DNA of 64,000 bases. Source: Cryptomeria japonica. Its lineage: Eukaryota; Streptophyta; Pinopsida; Cupressales; Cupressaceae. The stretch is from contig NC_081406.1 of the NCBI RefSeq assembly GCF_030272615.1, positions 267,395,692 to 267,459,691 on the forward strand, given 5' to 3'. Of this stretch, positions 11,419-24,478 are shown in pieces. The position numbers were made by a program, and so were the translations under genes. The notes under the pieces are model-generated. The model was not told the DNA's origin and made no database searches. It was given only the letters and a program-made list of their open reading frames with translations. The first letter of the stretch is position 1. The number at the start of each line of letters is the position of its first letter.

Positions 11419-14008
11419 GACCTTTAGATCATGTTATCTAAGCCTTCAGACTTGTTTATGATTATTGTATTCAAACACATTACCATTTTTGAGTTATACA
11501 TATATGATATGCAGTTTTTTTGCGGCGATCTATTATGCTTTGTTTCCTATGTATGTTATATGATGCAATGAGTTATGCAATGTATGTCTACATGATTTAT
11601 GAATGATTCTTATGAATGCAATGGTTATTAAATGCAATTGTGACTTAAAACTATATGGATGCACTTCAAAACTATATGGATGCAACTTAAAACTATATGG
11701 GTGCAATTTAAAACTATATGGATGCACTTTAAAACTATATGGGATGCACTTTGTTTCTGTATGATAATGCCAGAATATTCCCTTAACTCAGATGGATCTT
11801 GAATAAATGTTAGTAAGATGAAAGGAAGAAGAGATCGATGAAAGAATAATGTTAGAAAAGAAAATGATTTAGAAAGAAGATGAGAAAATAAACAAACTAT
11901 CAATAAATAAATGAGATGAGAATGAGAATGAGAATGAATGATTCATGAACCTGTGTCATTATTTATTGCGCAATATATATTCATCATTGAGCCTTATTAT
12001 TGAGCAATGAAGCTTAGCACATCAGAGTATAAGGAACCAAGATGTAACGATATCTCATTGAAGAAACAAACACGTAGCATACAAGGAGTGAACCCCTCCA
12101 TTATGGGAAATACACTAGGGGTCGAGGTATGTGTGGTATTCACTAGCTGAATGCTCCTATCACAGACACCCACTAGAGCAATTTCCCTAGAAATTCATCG
12201 ATTCACACCACAAAAATCAAATAAAGAAAAAGATGATGCCCATCATGGCTCCTCTAGTCACTTGTGGTATCCTTGAGTAGCATAGGAACACAATCTGTCA
12301 CCAAATGATAAAAGATAAAGACTGACTCGAACAAAATTCAATAGCTATACTGACCTTGCGCCTTCGTTCTTAGTTGCTTGATGTGATGGTTGATAATGTC
12401 TGATCTCAGAAAGTTGCGGACCCGTTTAAGACTGATCTATTTGATTTCGAGTGTATCCTCTTCTATTTAAGACAAGATAATGATCACTTGATATGAATAT
12501 GATACAATTGATAAGATAGTTTGATTAGTTGATTGCAGATGTTTGACTGGATAGTTGTATCCTTTGTTAGCTTCGTGCGAAGCGTTTGCTGGATATCTGC
12601 TAGGGTATTTGTTTCTCACAAGACATTTTATTGCAAGTTTTTGATTGATTTTTGATTGTTTTTGGATTTTGAAGATTGATATTTGAATGTTCTTGGTTGA
12701 TTTTTTCAGGACATTATATGAATGTTTTTGTTTGATTTTGAATTTTTTGATGTTTTTTGATTTTATGTTTTTTAATGTTTTTCGATTTTTACGTTTTTCA
12801 ATGTTTTCAGATTTTTTCGTTTTTCAATGTTTTTGGATTTTTGAAGGACTTTATATGATTTTTAGGATTTTTCCAGTTATGCCCCCAGTGTGCAGATCTA
12901 TGTGACATAATGATTTGTCGGCTGCATGTGGAAACAATGAATTTTTGACATGACCTATATTAATGCAATATGCGTGATAAAGATGCGTTTCCTATTTGAA
13001 CAAGGATGACTGTGTTTGTTTAGCATTTTTAATACACCAATTGAACTGGAGGTGCAAAACATTTCATAGATAAGCAATCAATCAATCCCTAAGGTCCTTT
13101 GGAACATCCAAATTAACCCACTTAGTGACTAGGATTTACAAATGGAGATGCGAAAAAATTTCCCATTGGTTCTTGAAACTTTGATCTTCTTTTGCCCATG
13201 TGTGTGCAGATGAGTTAATTACTACTCTTCATGTGTTCACTAAATATCCTTAGCATCCTATATGACTAGCTATGTGGATTATCCTAACTTCAAAAGCATC
13301 CTGAATAGAGCCTTGCTGCCAGCAAGCTTTTAGAGCTCCGATGAGGTTATAGACTGTAATTTCTCAAATATTGCTCCATTGCCAACAGACATTCATAGCC
13401 CCGATGGAGTTATTTGCATGTTCCCATAGTCAATATTTTTGTTGCACTTTGTATGCGTGATATTTCAGTAATATATCATTGCTCTTTTTCCTTGAGATGA
13501 ATATTTGGCATAACATTTTTTTCTTTTTATTTTCTTGCCTTGACTTGTAAGTAATGAAACCTACTTGGGTATGACAATTACAATGGCACTAAAGTAGAAT
13601 TTTAGTTTTTTCACTAGTCATATGATCCACTAGGTGTCTAGAATGAATTAGAGATTGTGTTAATGTGTTTGAGATATAGCAATTGATAGATTTTGGGTTA
13701 ACAAGTCTCAAATAGTGAAATGACTACCCAACCATAAGTAAAGTGTCGTCACAGGGTGATGTTGAAAATGAATGACCTTAGGACCTCAAATACTTCATGT
13801 CCAAATATCTAAGAAAGGAGATGACCCTTGTTTCTCTTGAATGCAAACAAATGAAAAATTTGGACAGTTGCCTTGTTTTATTGATGTTGATGTATGCTAA
13901 TTCAAAAACTTTTCTAATGCTATGCATTTGAAAAAGAAACTATATGCGATGTAGTGCTTTGAATAAAGATATGCAATGTAGAAAGTAAAAGATAAATTAA
14001 CCCAACCC
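11419..14008. other. Non-coding 3' region of gypsy D between the PMD gene and integrase
   Basis: No credible gene on either strand. The stretch holds a small tandem array (11643-11752) and a T-rich run of degenerate TGTTTTTNGATTTTT units (about 12690-12850). In Tat elements the region between integrase and the 3' LTR is often long and variable, as here. Confidence 0.6.
11643..11752. repeat. Tandem array of about 22-bp units
   Basis: Five imperfect copies of a unit reading roughly TTAAAACTATATGGATGCAC follow one another just beyond the PMD gene. Confidence 0.85.
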
Positions 14009-15330
14009 CTAGATATAATATCGTTTAAGGTGCATGTTGTTCATCGGGTCAGGGAGTGGATCTCCCTCCATGGTAGCCAAATTGTATTCTCCATTTCTTA
14101 TAACCCTTGTTATGATAAAAGGACCTAGCCAGTTAGGTTCAAACTTCCCTATCTTTTCTCGTTCTGCTAGGTTCCTTTGGTTTTCCTTGAGAATTAGATC
14201 TCCCACTTCAAAATTCCTTGGGCGTACTCGTTTATTGTAACTCCTCAATCTGTTCTGGTAACCTTGTAAATGATTGTAAGTAGTTTGTCTCTTTTTCGAT
14301 GGTAGTTCTATTTCAATAGGTAGTATCCCTTATGTACCATAGACCAAGGAATATGGTGTTACTCCTGTAGGGGTGCGTACTCCTGTTCTGCAAGCCCATA
14401 GAGCAGGATTTAACTAGAGATTGCAGTCCCATCCTATTTCAGTGACAACTTTCTTTAGGATTTTCAATATCATCTTGTTTGTTGCCTCTGCTTGTCCATT
14501 ACTTTGTGGATAATATGGTGTTGCAAATCTCTGTTGTATTTGAATTTTTTCACACAATTCTCTCATTTCTTGATTTTTGAATGGACATCCATTGTCTATT
14601 ACTATGCACATTAGAATACCGTACCGACATATAATGTAATTAAGCATGAACTTTGCTATTTGCTTACCGGTGGTGTATGTAAGGGGAATTGCCTCAACCC
14701 ATTTCGTAAAATACTCAGTAGCTGTTAAGATGAATTTGTGCCCATTGGAAGAAGTGGGATTGAATTTACCAACTAGATCTAACCCCCATTGTGAAAATGG
14801 CCATGGTGATGTAATAGGTTGAAGATCCTATGCTGGTCCATGAATGAGGTCTCCATGTATTTGACATTGTTTACATTTTTGTACATATTTATTGGCATCC
14901 TTTTCCATAGTTGGCCAATAGTATCCTGTTCTTAACAATTTCTTTGATAGTGGCAGGCCACTTTTATGTGCTCCACAAATTCCATCGTGCACCTCCTTTA
15001 GGGCAAAATGTGCTTCTCTTTCATCAAGACATCGGAGAAGGGTTCCATCAAAGCCCTTTCTATACAATGTATTAGCAATAATAGTGTGTCTAGATGCCTG
15101 ACGAATAAGAGTTTTCTTTTGATTTGTAGACAAATCCGGAGATATGTACTGAGTATGTATGTATGCGTATATCTCATTATACCATGGGGATTCAGGACCC
15201 ACAATTACACACACATATTCTGATGAGGGAATCTCAGATGTCGATATCATTAATTGTTCTACAATAAACTCAAATTGAGTTTCATTATTAGGTATATTTA
15301 ATAGAGACCCTATTGTAGCCATGGCGTCAG
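14009..15330 (-). pseudogene. Integrase region of gypsy D
   Basis: The minus strand shows the N-terminal HHCC zinc-binding part (GICGAHKSGLPLSKK ... KCKQCQIHG, about 14830-14980). The catalytic core follows with GLDLVGKF, VIDNGCPF (second Asp) and a PYYPQSNGQAEATNK block carrying the Glu helix. A C-terminal tail ends NNMHLKRYYI with its stop at 14009. All blocks lie in one frame but are broken by stops near 14828, 14414 and 14325. Integrase would insert the DNA copy and make the 5-bp target duplication seen at the element ends. This copy is not functional. Confidence 0.88.
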
Positions 15331-17453
15331 CTGCATTGTTATGTATCCTTGGAATCTGTTCAAAAGTGATGTTACTAGAATGTTCTTTGTAATCTTCTAC
15401 CATTTGTTTATAAGACAACAATTTATCATCTCTTGTGTTGTAGTCATCATTGACTTGATTTACAATTAATTGTGTCACTATAGACCTGTAATTCTTTTAT
15501 CCTCCACTGTACGGTGGTACGAAGTCCTATGATGAGAGCTTCATATTCAACTATATTGTTTGTACATGGGAAATTTATTCTGAATGACTTAAGGATAGAA
15601 TCACCTTGAGGGGCGATGAAAATAATCCCAACTCCAGCTCCATGATTTATATATGACCCATCAAAGTATAATTTCCATGTGGTAGATGCTATCAATGTAA
15701 ACACCGATTCATTAGGAAAGTCTATTAGTAGCGGGTGATTGTCTTGCAAGGGAACCTCTGCTAACTGATCTGCTATAATCTGCCCTTTGATTGCTTTTCT
15801 GTCCACATACTCTATATCAAACTCACTTAAGATCATGACCCACTTAGCCAATCTTCCAGTTAATGTTACTCTGCTTAGCAAGTATTTGAGTGGATCAAAG
15901 CGTGCAATGAGTTGTATTTTGTGACTTAGCATATAATGTCTAAGTTTTTGACATGCGAAAATCACTGCTAGACATGTGCGTTCTATAGGAGTGTAATTTA
16001 GCTCATATCCAATGAAGGTTCTACTTATATAGTACATTGCTCTTTCTTTTCCTTGATCATCATGTTGTGCCAACAAGGCTCCTAAAGATGAGTTTGTTGC
16101 TGATATATATAGTAATAGGGGTTTTCCTGGAGTAGGTGGGACTAACACTGGAGTATTCAAAAGATAGTCTTTCAAATTTTGGAAAGCTTCTTGGCATTGT
16201 TCTGTCCATTTGAAGTTAACTCCTTTTCTGAGTAAATACTGAAATAGATGGCATTTATCTGCTAGCTGTGCTATGAATATCCTTATGGACTATAGTCTTC
16301 CTTGTAATCCTCTTAACTGCTTAAGTGTTGATGGAGGTGGCATATCCATGATTGCCTTGACCTTTGCAGGATCCACTTCAATTCCTCTGTTAGATACAAT
16401 AAATCTTAAAAGTTTGCTTGATGTTACACCAAACACACACTTTTTTGGGTTTAGTCTGACATTGTATTGCTCTAATCGATCAAATATCTTTGCGAGGACT
16501 TCAAGGTGACCTTCTCTTGTCTATGATTTAGCCAGTAGATCTTCCACATAATCTTCCATGATATTGTGGATCATGTCATGAAATAGTGTCATCATACCCC
16601 TTTGATATGTTGCTCCTACATTTTTAAGGCCAAATGACATGACGTTCCAACAATATGTTCCCCATGGATAGGTAAATGTTCCCTTGTGTTGATCTTCTGG
16701 TGCAATCCTGATCTGGTTGTATCTCGAGAAACCACCCATTAATGAAAGCATTTCATTCCCAGTAGTTAAGTCAACTATCATGTCTAAGTTGGGTAATGGA
16801 AAATCATCCTTAGGACATGCTTTATTTAGATATCAAAAGTCGGTACAAATTCTTATGCCCCCTGTGGGCTTAGTCACAGGTACCAAATTGGATATCCATT
16901 CTGCATAGTCAATCAGTCGAATAAAGCCCACATCTATAAGCTTTTGGAGTTCTATTTTGACTAGTAATGCAATCTGTGGATGCATCTTTCTTAGTTTTTG
17001 TTTGTACGATTTAATTCCTGGTAGCAATGGTAAATGATGTAACACCAATTTTGGATCTAAGTCTGACATATCCGCATAGGACCAAGCAAAATTGATAGGA
17101 TGTTGTTTGAAAAACTGTATGAATTTGTCCTTTTCTTCCCATTTTAATGATTTTGCTAAGTGAATATTATGTACAACTTCTCCTTCTGCTATATTTACTT
17201 CTTCAGTTTCTTCCATGAGTAATGTTGAATTCTCTTTTTCAATAGGGAGGTTGTCTAACTCACTCTTGCCATTGTGAATACTTTGATCCATATCTTCTAA
17301 TACAAAGGCGCTTGCCTCTCCAAAGTATGTCATTCTATCCAGGTCTACAACAAATCCTGCCTTGTGATCACCTTGTAGAAATCCTTCTCTGACACCAAGG
17401 AATTCTGCAATGGCTTCATCATTTTCAAACCAATCTTCAGATTCTAATAACAT
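15331..17453 (-). pseudogene. Reverse transcriptase and dual RNase H region of gypsy D
   Basis: RT blocks in order: GFIRLIDYAEWISNLVPV, PTGGIRICTDF (about 16833-16890), DMIVDLTTGNEMLS, APEDQHKGTFTYPWGTYCW, and DYVEDLLAKS where YVDD is expected (about 16520-16560), so the second catalytic Asp is now Glu. RNase H follows (YISRTFIGYELNYTPIERTCLAVIFACQKL, given here in parts: YISRTFIGYELNYTPIE then CLAVIFACQKL). A second, archaeal-type RNase H begins LYFDGSYINHGAGVGI (about 15660) and continues NNIVEYEALIIGLRT and LQVYSD, then crosses a frameshift near 15470. Stops lie near 16833, 16521 and 16290. The dual RNase H places the element in the Tat lineage. Confidence 0.9.
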
Positions 17454-17786
17454 GAATACCTAGTTATTTGAGTGGCTTGGTATATTTTCATCATCTATAG
17501 GCGATTTGTGATACCCTATCATGTCAATTATTCATGGGATGGAATCATGATCAGATAGGAATTCATAGTCGTGAGAATATGTCTCACTTTCTATGTATGT
17601 TTCAGCTTCTAAGGTTGTATCACTTATCTCTTCTTGATCTTGCCTCTGATTCTGTTGTAGATTGGCGGGTCTCCTTTGTATGGTGGTTACCCTTCTTAAA
17701 CCTGGTATAAGTCATTGTAGTCTTTCTTCGTTTGATTCATTGGGTGGAGTTTGAGTTGTTTCCCTTGGCAAAAGTATTGACAATAA

Positions 17787-18500
17787 CTAGGGATTAGGCT
17801 CATTTGTTGTTTCTAAGCCTGTGTCTATTACCATATTTTCTTGTGTGGTTGTTTCAGATATAGTATTGTTGGGTGACTCAGTGTTGGGTTCTTGTAGAAG
17901 TTGTCTCATATCTTCACCATTTGATTCTGTACTAGGCAATGTTGGTACTTTCTTGCTTGTCCGAGATGAAGAGGGAAACACTCGTTTTGACAACTGTCTT
18001 TGAGATATGTACTCTAATGGTAGCCTTGGTCTATTTATTATATCTATTGTGCATTGTCTTGCTTCCGTTATATATGGTACATGTTTATACCCTAACCCTT
18101 GATTCTTTCGATTGTCATTTGGTAAAACGGGTTCTAATATTCCTTGCTTTTGTAATTCCAGGCCCGTGGTACCATCATACCCATGTTTTTGTAGCATCTT
18201 AAATCCGTTGCCATACTGATCTAAAGGTAACTTTGGTATTGTCATGTCATCTTCTTCTTTGTATATCCAACGATTGATATCTTCATTCATAGATTCTTCT
18301 TGTAAATCTCCCCACCTAATAAAAGAGCATGAATATGAGTATTTGACTATTTCTTTTCCTTTGTCTTGTTTCATTACTATGTTTTGAGGTTTTCCAAAAG
18401 ACCTAGGAGACAAAGATAATTGTTTTCCATTTGAGGTACTTGAAATAGAGTATTCTCCACAACCAGTATCTTTTATCTGCAAAGAAGGCGTTGTAGGCAC
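17787..18500 (-). pseudogene. G-patch domain region between protease and RT of gypsy D
   Basis: A 237-codon open stretch in the same frame as the protease block, separated from it by two TAA stops near 18503-18511. In the middle it reads FKMLQKHGYDGTTGLELQ, then KQGILEPVLPND, then NQGLGYKH. These are the spaced glycines and hydrophobics of a G-patch (D111), an RNA-related motif that also follows the protease in betaretroviruses. The rest is Ser/Thr-rich linker. The strong GLG of a canonical G-patch is GLE here in its first half. The role in the element is unknown. It may tether the polyprotein to RNA or to a host DEAH helicase, since G-patches elsewhere activate such helicases. Confidence 0.65.
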
Positions 18501-18512
18501 ATTCTTTTATGT

Positions 18513-19442
18513 TTATGTGATTGTTAATGACTCCATTTGTATAGTGAGAGGTGCTACTTGATTAATTGGTACTTGGTTATCTATGCTTGCCTTTAGGTGA
18601 TTACAATGTTGGAATGGATTTGGATCACCCTTTATGGTGATTTCAATGCCATTGTACAAGAATTTGACACATTGATAAAATATCGATGGTACAACTTGCA
18701 TGGTGTGAATCCATGGGCGACCCAATAACATGTTGTACCCTAGTTCTCTATCCAACACTTGGAAAGAAACCTTTGTTGTTATAGGTCCTACTTGCACTGG
18801 TAGCGTAATTATACCTTTTGAGGGACGTTCTTTATCATCATATGCTTTGATGTTTATTCTCTTTGAAGGATCAATATGAAGCTCAGAATATCCCAATGCC
18901 TTAACCAGCTTTAATGTACAAATGTTGAGACTGACTCCTCCATCTATGAGTACTCTTCTGATTCTTCTCTTATGTATGCAAGCTTCTAGATGTAACGGGT
19001 CGTTATGGAGAAGTCTATCACTAGGAACATCTTGTTTTGTGAATGCAATGTGGGTACCCTGTGCCAAATTCCCCACCATGGATTGGAAGGAATTTTCATC
19101 TATATTTATGTCTACTATTGAATCTTGAAGTGCTTTGTCCAAGATAGCTTTATTAGTTTGTGATATATGCAATAGTTCAAAGAGTGATATTTGTGTCGGG
19201 GTTTTCTTGAGTTTCTCAACAATATTATAAGTCCCTACTACTAGTGGTAGGTTTGATGGTACTCCTTGTAAAGTTACTTTAGATCTGCGAGTAACTACTG
19301 CACAGTCCCTATCTCTGGGAGTTATCATGATTGTAGCCACTATATTATCTCTTGTGAAGGAACTGTCGGTAACATATGTTGTGTTATCGAGGTTTATGTC
19401 ATATCCCTCCCTATAGTCATCATGTGTAAGTTTGACATCCAT
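18513..19442 (-). pseudogene. Aspartic protease region of gypsy D
   Basis: A 309-codon open block with the retropepsin core RRVLIDGGVSLNICTL, where the usual D-S/T-G active site is now DGG, then YNMLLGRPWIHTMQVVPS, the second conserved block of Tat-type proteases. The upstream half is a linker in which I recognise nothing. It follows gag on the minus strand after a frame change near 19445. Retropepsin would cut the gag-pol polyprotein. Confidence 0.85.
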
Positions 19443-19450
19443 GACATGTG

Positions 19451-21688
19451 CTATAATTCAAACCATCCTGAATGAAATGGTTCTTCATGCCCCCAGTCCA
19501 TGAGACAGAGATTTTTGTCTTCATCATATTTTGGTGCTTCTGACAGCATGCAAATTTGGTTATCATCGTTGTAAGTTTCTTGATATTGCTCATCATTATC
19601 GAGTGCTTCTAGTAGATCATCTTTTACTACATCTCCTGAGCTAATGGGATGAATAGTATAGGCGTATGAGACTTTTGTATAGTTAGCTGTATTATCTTGT
19701 GTTCCTGATGTAGATGTCTTCCCTTTCTCATGTTTGACAAATGGATCTTTAAAGATGGTATGATTCATGTTTGCTGAAGTTTTGTCGGTATCAATCACGA
19801 TGTCACCTTGATCGATCATGTCTTGGATCAAGTTTTTCAATTTATAGAAACTTGCAGTTTTGTGACCTTTAGTACGATGATATTCATAGAAATCAATATC
19901 ATTCCACCATGTAGGTTTGAAAGGACCTGGTTCATATACTCTTACTTCTGGCAAAGTGATCATGTTTGTCTATATCAACTTTTTTAATACTGATTCAATA
20001 GGTTCCACTAGAGGTGTGTAATTCCTTTTTGGAGCATTTACCCTTGGAAATTTTGTGTTAATAGTTTGTGCAACGTTTACATTTGTCGATACAATGTTGT
20101 TCTCTGTGTGTGGACTAAATGATTGACTTGGACCTTGTAAAGACAAAACTGACTGTTTTATTCATTGTACGAGCATCTACAACACCATCGTTGGTCACAT
20201 TTTTGTTTTTTGACCAAAATTTGGATTTATCATTGTTGTTGTTATTGCAATATTTTATAAGACCTTGTTCTACTAGTCCTTTCTCACATTTTAGGGCTTT
20301 TTCAATGTTTTACTTAAGCATGGTCAAACATTGCATTTGTATCGGGTACTTGATCTTAGGGATTAGGTTTTCTGTGAACATGTCAACTTGCTCTGTTTCT
20401 AGAATAATAGTCTTGCATCTCCTATAGAGAGCTCTCCATCTTTGTATGAATGATGCAAATGTTTCATTCTCATATTGTTTTGCAGCACATAAATCCATCA
20501 AAGTGATCAAGGTTTCAATGTTATGCGAGAAGTTAGCAATGAAATGTTCAACTAATTCACCCCATGATGTGACAGTTGGTGGTAAATGTGAAAACCACTC
20601 CAAGACTGAGCCTCCCAGACTTTTAGGAAACAATCTCATTTGATAAGTGTCTTTAGTTGCAACCTCTATACATGTCGTAAAAAACTCTCTGATGTGATCT
20701 CTAGGATCACCTTTCCCTCGATATCTGTCAAATTTTGGTGTTTTAAAATATGGTGGGAAAGGTGGCATGTATAATGTGTTATCAAAAGGATAGGGACGTA
20801 AGTCCTGCATTGTGTAGCTCTTTTTATCATTACTGGTTTGCATAGTTGTCATCTGTTGTTGTAGATTCTGTACTTGTTGGGACAAAATATCTGTTTGAGT
20901 TAGAGGTACACTTTGCGCATGTATATTTCCCACAAAAGGATTCGTGGTAGTATAACTAGGAGGTTGTTTAAAGGTACCATAATTATAATTCCGCGTGTTA
21001 TGAGTTCCACTAGGTACTGTAAAATAAGCGATATGCGAACCCATGTTTGACTAAGTTGTATTTGTTGTATTAGCGGAACCTAGGTTTGTGTTATGATGAT
21101 TGTATGTAGATCCCATGGAATAAGAAACTGAAGGTTGAGTTACACTTGTTGTATGAGGAACTTGTGTTTGAATAGGTGCTGAGACACTTGACATTATCGG
21201 TATAGCATGTGTTGGTGCACTAACATTTATTGTTGGAGAGGATGCAGTTGATTGAGAATTCGCGTTTGAATTGACATTTATTTGTATAGATGATGTTGGT
21301 GTATTCCAAGGAAAACTTGAGGTAATTGCTTGCGTTTGTGTCATATATGGTATTTGACTTCTATTTTGACCTAGAGTGTTTCCTAGTGGTAATATTGTTG
21401 TGATATCAAAATCTTCAGGTAATTTGGCCCCATTTGTAATAACAATGAGAGATATTTGTCACTATAATTATGTATAAGAGCATCTAAGATCATAAGGACA
21501 TGTGGGTCCTATCAAGATGATTCAATTTCTTTGCATGCTAAATTTAATTGTAGTTCATGTATTGTGGGCATTTCTTAAGAATTTGACTGTTGACTAGCTG
21601 ATATGTCCATGTTCCAAGTTGGATTTACTGATAGGTCGTTGTTTGGGTCTATCTTAATTTTTGCCTTTTGTGACCTTGTGACAGGCAT
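19451..21688 (-). pseudogene. Gag of gypsy D
   Basis: The likely start is ATG at 21688 (MPVTRSQKAKIKID). The Retrotrans_gag fold is clear at about 20320-20780: TPKFDRYRGKGDPRDHIREF, then WFSHLPPTVTSWGELVEHF, then FASFIQRWRALYRRC. Near 19870 the block FYEYHRTKGHKTASFYKLK corresponds to the zinc knuckle of Tat gag proteins, but both cysteines have been replaced (Y and F). Stops and frame changes occur near 21590, 21045 and 20310, and between 19970 and 20300. Gag would form the particle that packages the RNA. This copy is not usable. Confidence 0.87.
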
Positions 21689-22215
21689 TTAAGACTTCTA
21701 TATGAGGATGCTTTAGGATGTAATGCAAGATGACAACTATGTAAGACTCTAGACCTAGATATGGAATATGCAACACTAGGCCAAACTATCTATTGAGGAT
21801 TTTGACGTGAGACTTGTTGAGTATTTTGAGATTTTTGCAACGCAAGTTTTTCAATCTCTTCTCTTAAATGTTTTGCAACAATTTCTCTATCAATTCTACG
21901 GGCAATTTTATACTCTATATTTAGCTCATACTCGACTCCTATATACTGAGGTGCATTTCTCTTTAATCTCTAGGCCAAGTTACCTAAACTGCCAATAATT
22001 TCTCGTTGACTGTCGTTTGGCACTAGATTAGGTTGCTCGAAGGGGAGAAAAGCATCACTTGGGAGACCCATTAGGATGCATGCTATGAATTTCTAGGATG
22101 ATAATGCAAAGGATAATGGACTAAGACAGACGTATATGAGGTCTAGACAAGGACTTAAATCTAGGGATGTATACGAGGATGATAAATGAATATTATGAAA
22201 GGACTATGGACGATA

Positions 22216-22372
22216 ATGAGGATGTAAATGAGGACTATGCAAGGACTAAGGATGATAATGAGGACGTAAATGAGGACTATGCAAGGACTAAGGAGGATGG
22301 TAAGGATGTAAATGAGGACTATGCAAGGACTAAGGATGATAATGAGGATGTAAATGCGGACTATGCAAAGAC
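22216..22372 (+). repeat. 42-bp tandem array in the leader of gypsy D
   Basis: Nearly four copies of a 42-bp unit (AATGAGGATGTAAATGAGGA... to ...AAGGATGAT). Because 42 is a multiple of three, the plus strand stays open and would give a 14-residue period, NEDVNEDYARTKDD. That strand is antisense to the element, and I do not think it is a gene. Confidence 0.88.
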
Positions 22373-23339
22373 TGCCTATGGTCACAAGTATGTGAAATTT
22401 TGAGTTTGTATGATTGTATGATGTTTCAAGATGGACTTTGTTTTCAGTAATTCTATGTGTAGGACAAGTTTGTTGTTTTCCAAATATGAGAATAGTTGTT
22501 TTAAGATAAGTATAGCTGACTAAACTGTGTTGTGACCAATTCTGGAAATTCAGAGATGCATAGGATAGGGCCTGAAATAGCCCAAATAACTGACTCAATA
22601 CTGGTTTGATACAACGATACATTAAAAAACACAGAATACAATCTTAGGCTGGAAATTGGAAACCATTCAAATGAGGCCCTTACAAAATACCAAAACAAGA
22701 CAAACAACTAGGGAGTCTTGCAACACTGGCTCCACTCCATGGCACACACTTCTCGGGAATGCCAGTCTCTCTTACCCTGAAGATCCGAAGATCTTATCAC
22801 CAAGGGATTTATGTCTCATAATGCAAGGTACATGAAGGGAATCTATGGGGTACAATCCACACTCCCGGAATCACTGAATGTAGGATTTGGGCTACTAAGT
22901 TGGTTCTTATTGTAAAATTTTGAGGGGTCCCGATCCAACGATAGATTCTCAAAGAAATCCACTTAAGACTTTAGTTGAGCTTATTGGTGCAGGGAAGGCC
23001 CCCACATATGTCAAATTCACTCAACACCCTAGCTGCCTGACTAGTATGTTTATATAGCGGCTTGAAAAACCAGCTTGAGAGTACGCTGGGAGAGATGATA
23101 TCCCCAACACATCCCAATTTGAAGTACCTTTGTGGGGTGATGAAATCCCCAGTCAAAGATACCCCTCACTACTGAAATAAAAAAATTTGGGCATTATTAT
23201 CACATTTTTCCTTTCTCCCAAGACCTTGAAGGCGAGTGGAATGGTAGTTAATGAAATCGTAGGTCCACCCCAAACACAATAAAATTTCTTTCCCTTAAGA
23301 AAATGAAATGTGTGTTAATCTATGAGCAACCTGATTCAC

Positions 23340-23595
23340 GTTCATTTTAAAAGCTCAAATTTAGGTGTGAGATATGCATGTGCATGTCAATTTTAAACAC
23401 CAAATTGAAATGTGAATGCATGCATGTCGATTTTAACCATTGTTTATTTTAATCCCAAAACTGAAGTGTTATAACATGCATGCCCATTTTAACCATTGTT
23501 TATTTTAAGCTCAAAACTGAAGTGTTATAACATGCATGTCTATTTTAACCATTATTCATTTTAAGCCCAAAAATTGAAGTGTGAGAACATGAGTG
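23340..23595. repeat. 56-bp tandem array in the leader of gypsy D
   Basis: About four units of roughly 56 bp, of the form ATTTTAACCATTGTTTATTT ... CATGCATG. The two central copies are almost identical and the outer ones are degenerate. Confidence 0.8.
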
Positions 23596-23709
23596 TGTAT
23601 GATTTAGTAATAATCCGATCTTCTCTGTAAATTCGCCATAGGCTGTAGACAAATAATCAGTAACCCATGAAAATCAATAGAAAACAGAAAACCGAATTAT
23701 CAATTAAAC

Positions 23710-24372
23710 GAATGTGTGATCTCGTCTGCGCGATTGGGTGATTTTGTAAAGGTGATTATGTAATTCTGACAGATCGATTGCGTGATCCTGATAGAGCTAT
23801 TGAGTGATCCTAACAGAGTGATTGCATGATACACATACAAACCAAACACAAAATAAAAAAGAAAGCTAATTCTGATATGGAACCTGCAAAATAGATTGTG
23901 ATGCCCTAGCAAGATCTCTCATCATCCATTCTATGTTAAGAAAATCGTATTTCACTCCATAAGAGAGAACTTGGTTGTTATATCTGTCGATGACTGGCTG
24001 ATCCTCTAGATCTTGTATCTTCTTTTCTGTTTTAAGAATTTGCTGATAGTGTTTGGCTTGTCTTCTTTGTTGCTTCATCCTCCTAGCACCTGAAATTCTG
24101 AATTGTACCTTACGTGCCATAAAATGTCATATTTAAGCATGCAATAAATGTAAACCATATTCAGATTTACCTAATTTCATATAGAATTTGACAGAACAGA
24201 GAACAAAAAACAAGAAAATAAAAAATAAATAGAACAACGATATTCCAGGCAAATGAGTGATCTTAACAGAATGATTGCATGATTCTGTAAGGGCGTTTGT
24301 GTGATGGGTTCCGCATGAATGCGTGACCCTATATGCTCGATTGCGTGAGACTGTCTGTACGATTGCGTGATT
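23710..24372. repeat. Two blocks of GATTGCGTGAT-type repeats
   Basis: Blocks at about 23710-23830 and 24250-24372 contain degenerate copies, about 22-25 bp apart, of CGATTGCGTGATCCTGACAG. They flank the small ORF at 23866-24120. The function is unknown. Confidence 0.65.
23866..24120 (-). CDS. Small basic upstream ORF in the leader of gypsy D
   Basis: ATG at 24120 opens 84 codons beginning MARKVQFRISGARRMKQQRR. It is strongly basic at the start and then helical (KTEKKIQDLEDQPVID). It lies about 375 bp inside the 5' LTR and well before gag, the position where Ogre-type elements carry an extra first ORF. I do not recognise a domain. It could be a chance ORF, but it starts with ATG, has a biased composition and is uninterrupted in an otherwise stop-rich element. 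Confidence 0.4.
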   Translation of the reverse strand: MARKVQFRISGARRMKQQRRQAKHYQQILKTEKKIQDLEDQPVIDRYNNQVLSYGVKYDFLNIEWMMRDLARASQSILQVPYQN

Positions 24373-24478
24373 CTTAATTTTTTTCTGCAAATCCGTACAA
24401 ACCTACAAAAAATTAAAAAAATTCCGCATGATCTGCAAAATCACATAGAAGAAAAACGAGGTTAAATTATTGTTAGTT

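Noticed and set aside
22161-22622. Isoleucine-rich minus-strand ORF
   Set aside because: Its apparent repeats come from the 42-bp DNA array, and the composition is not protein-like.
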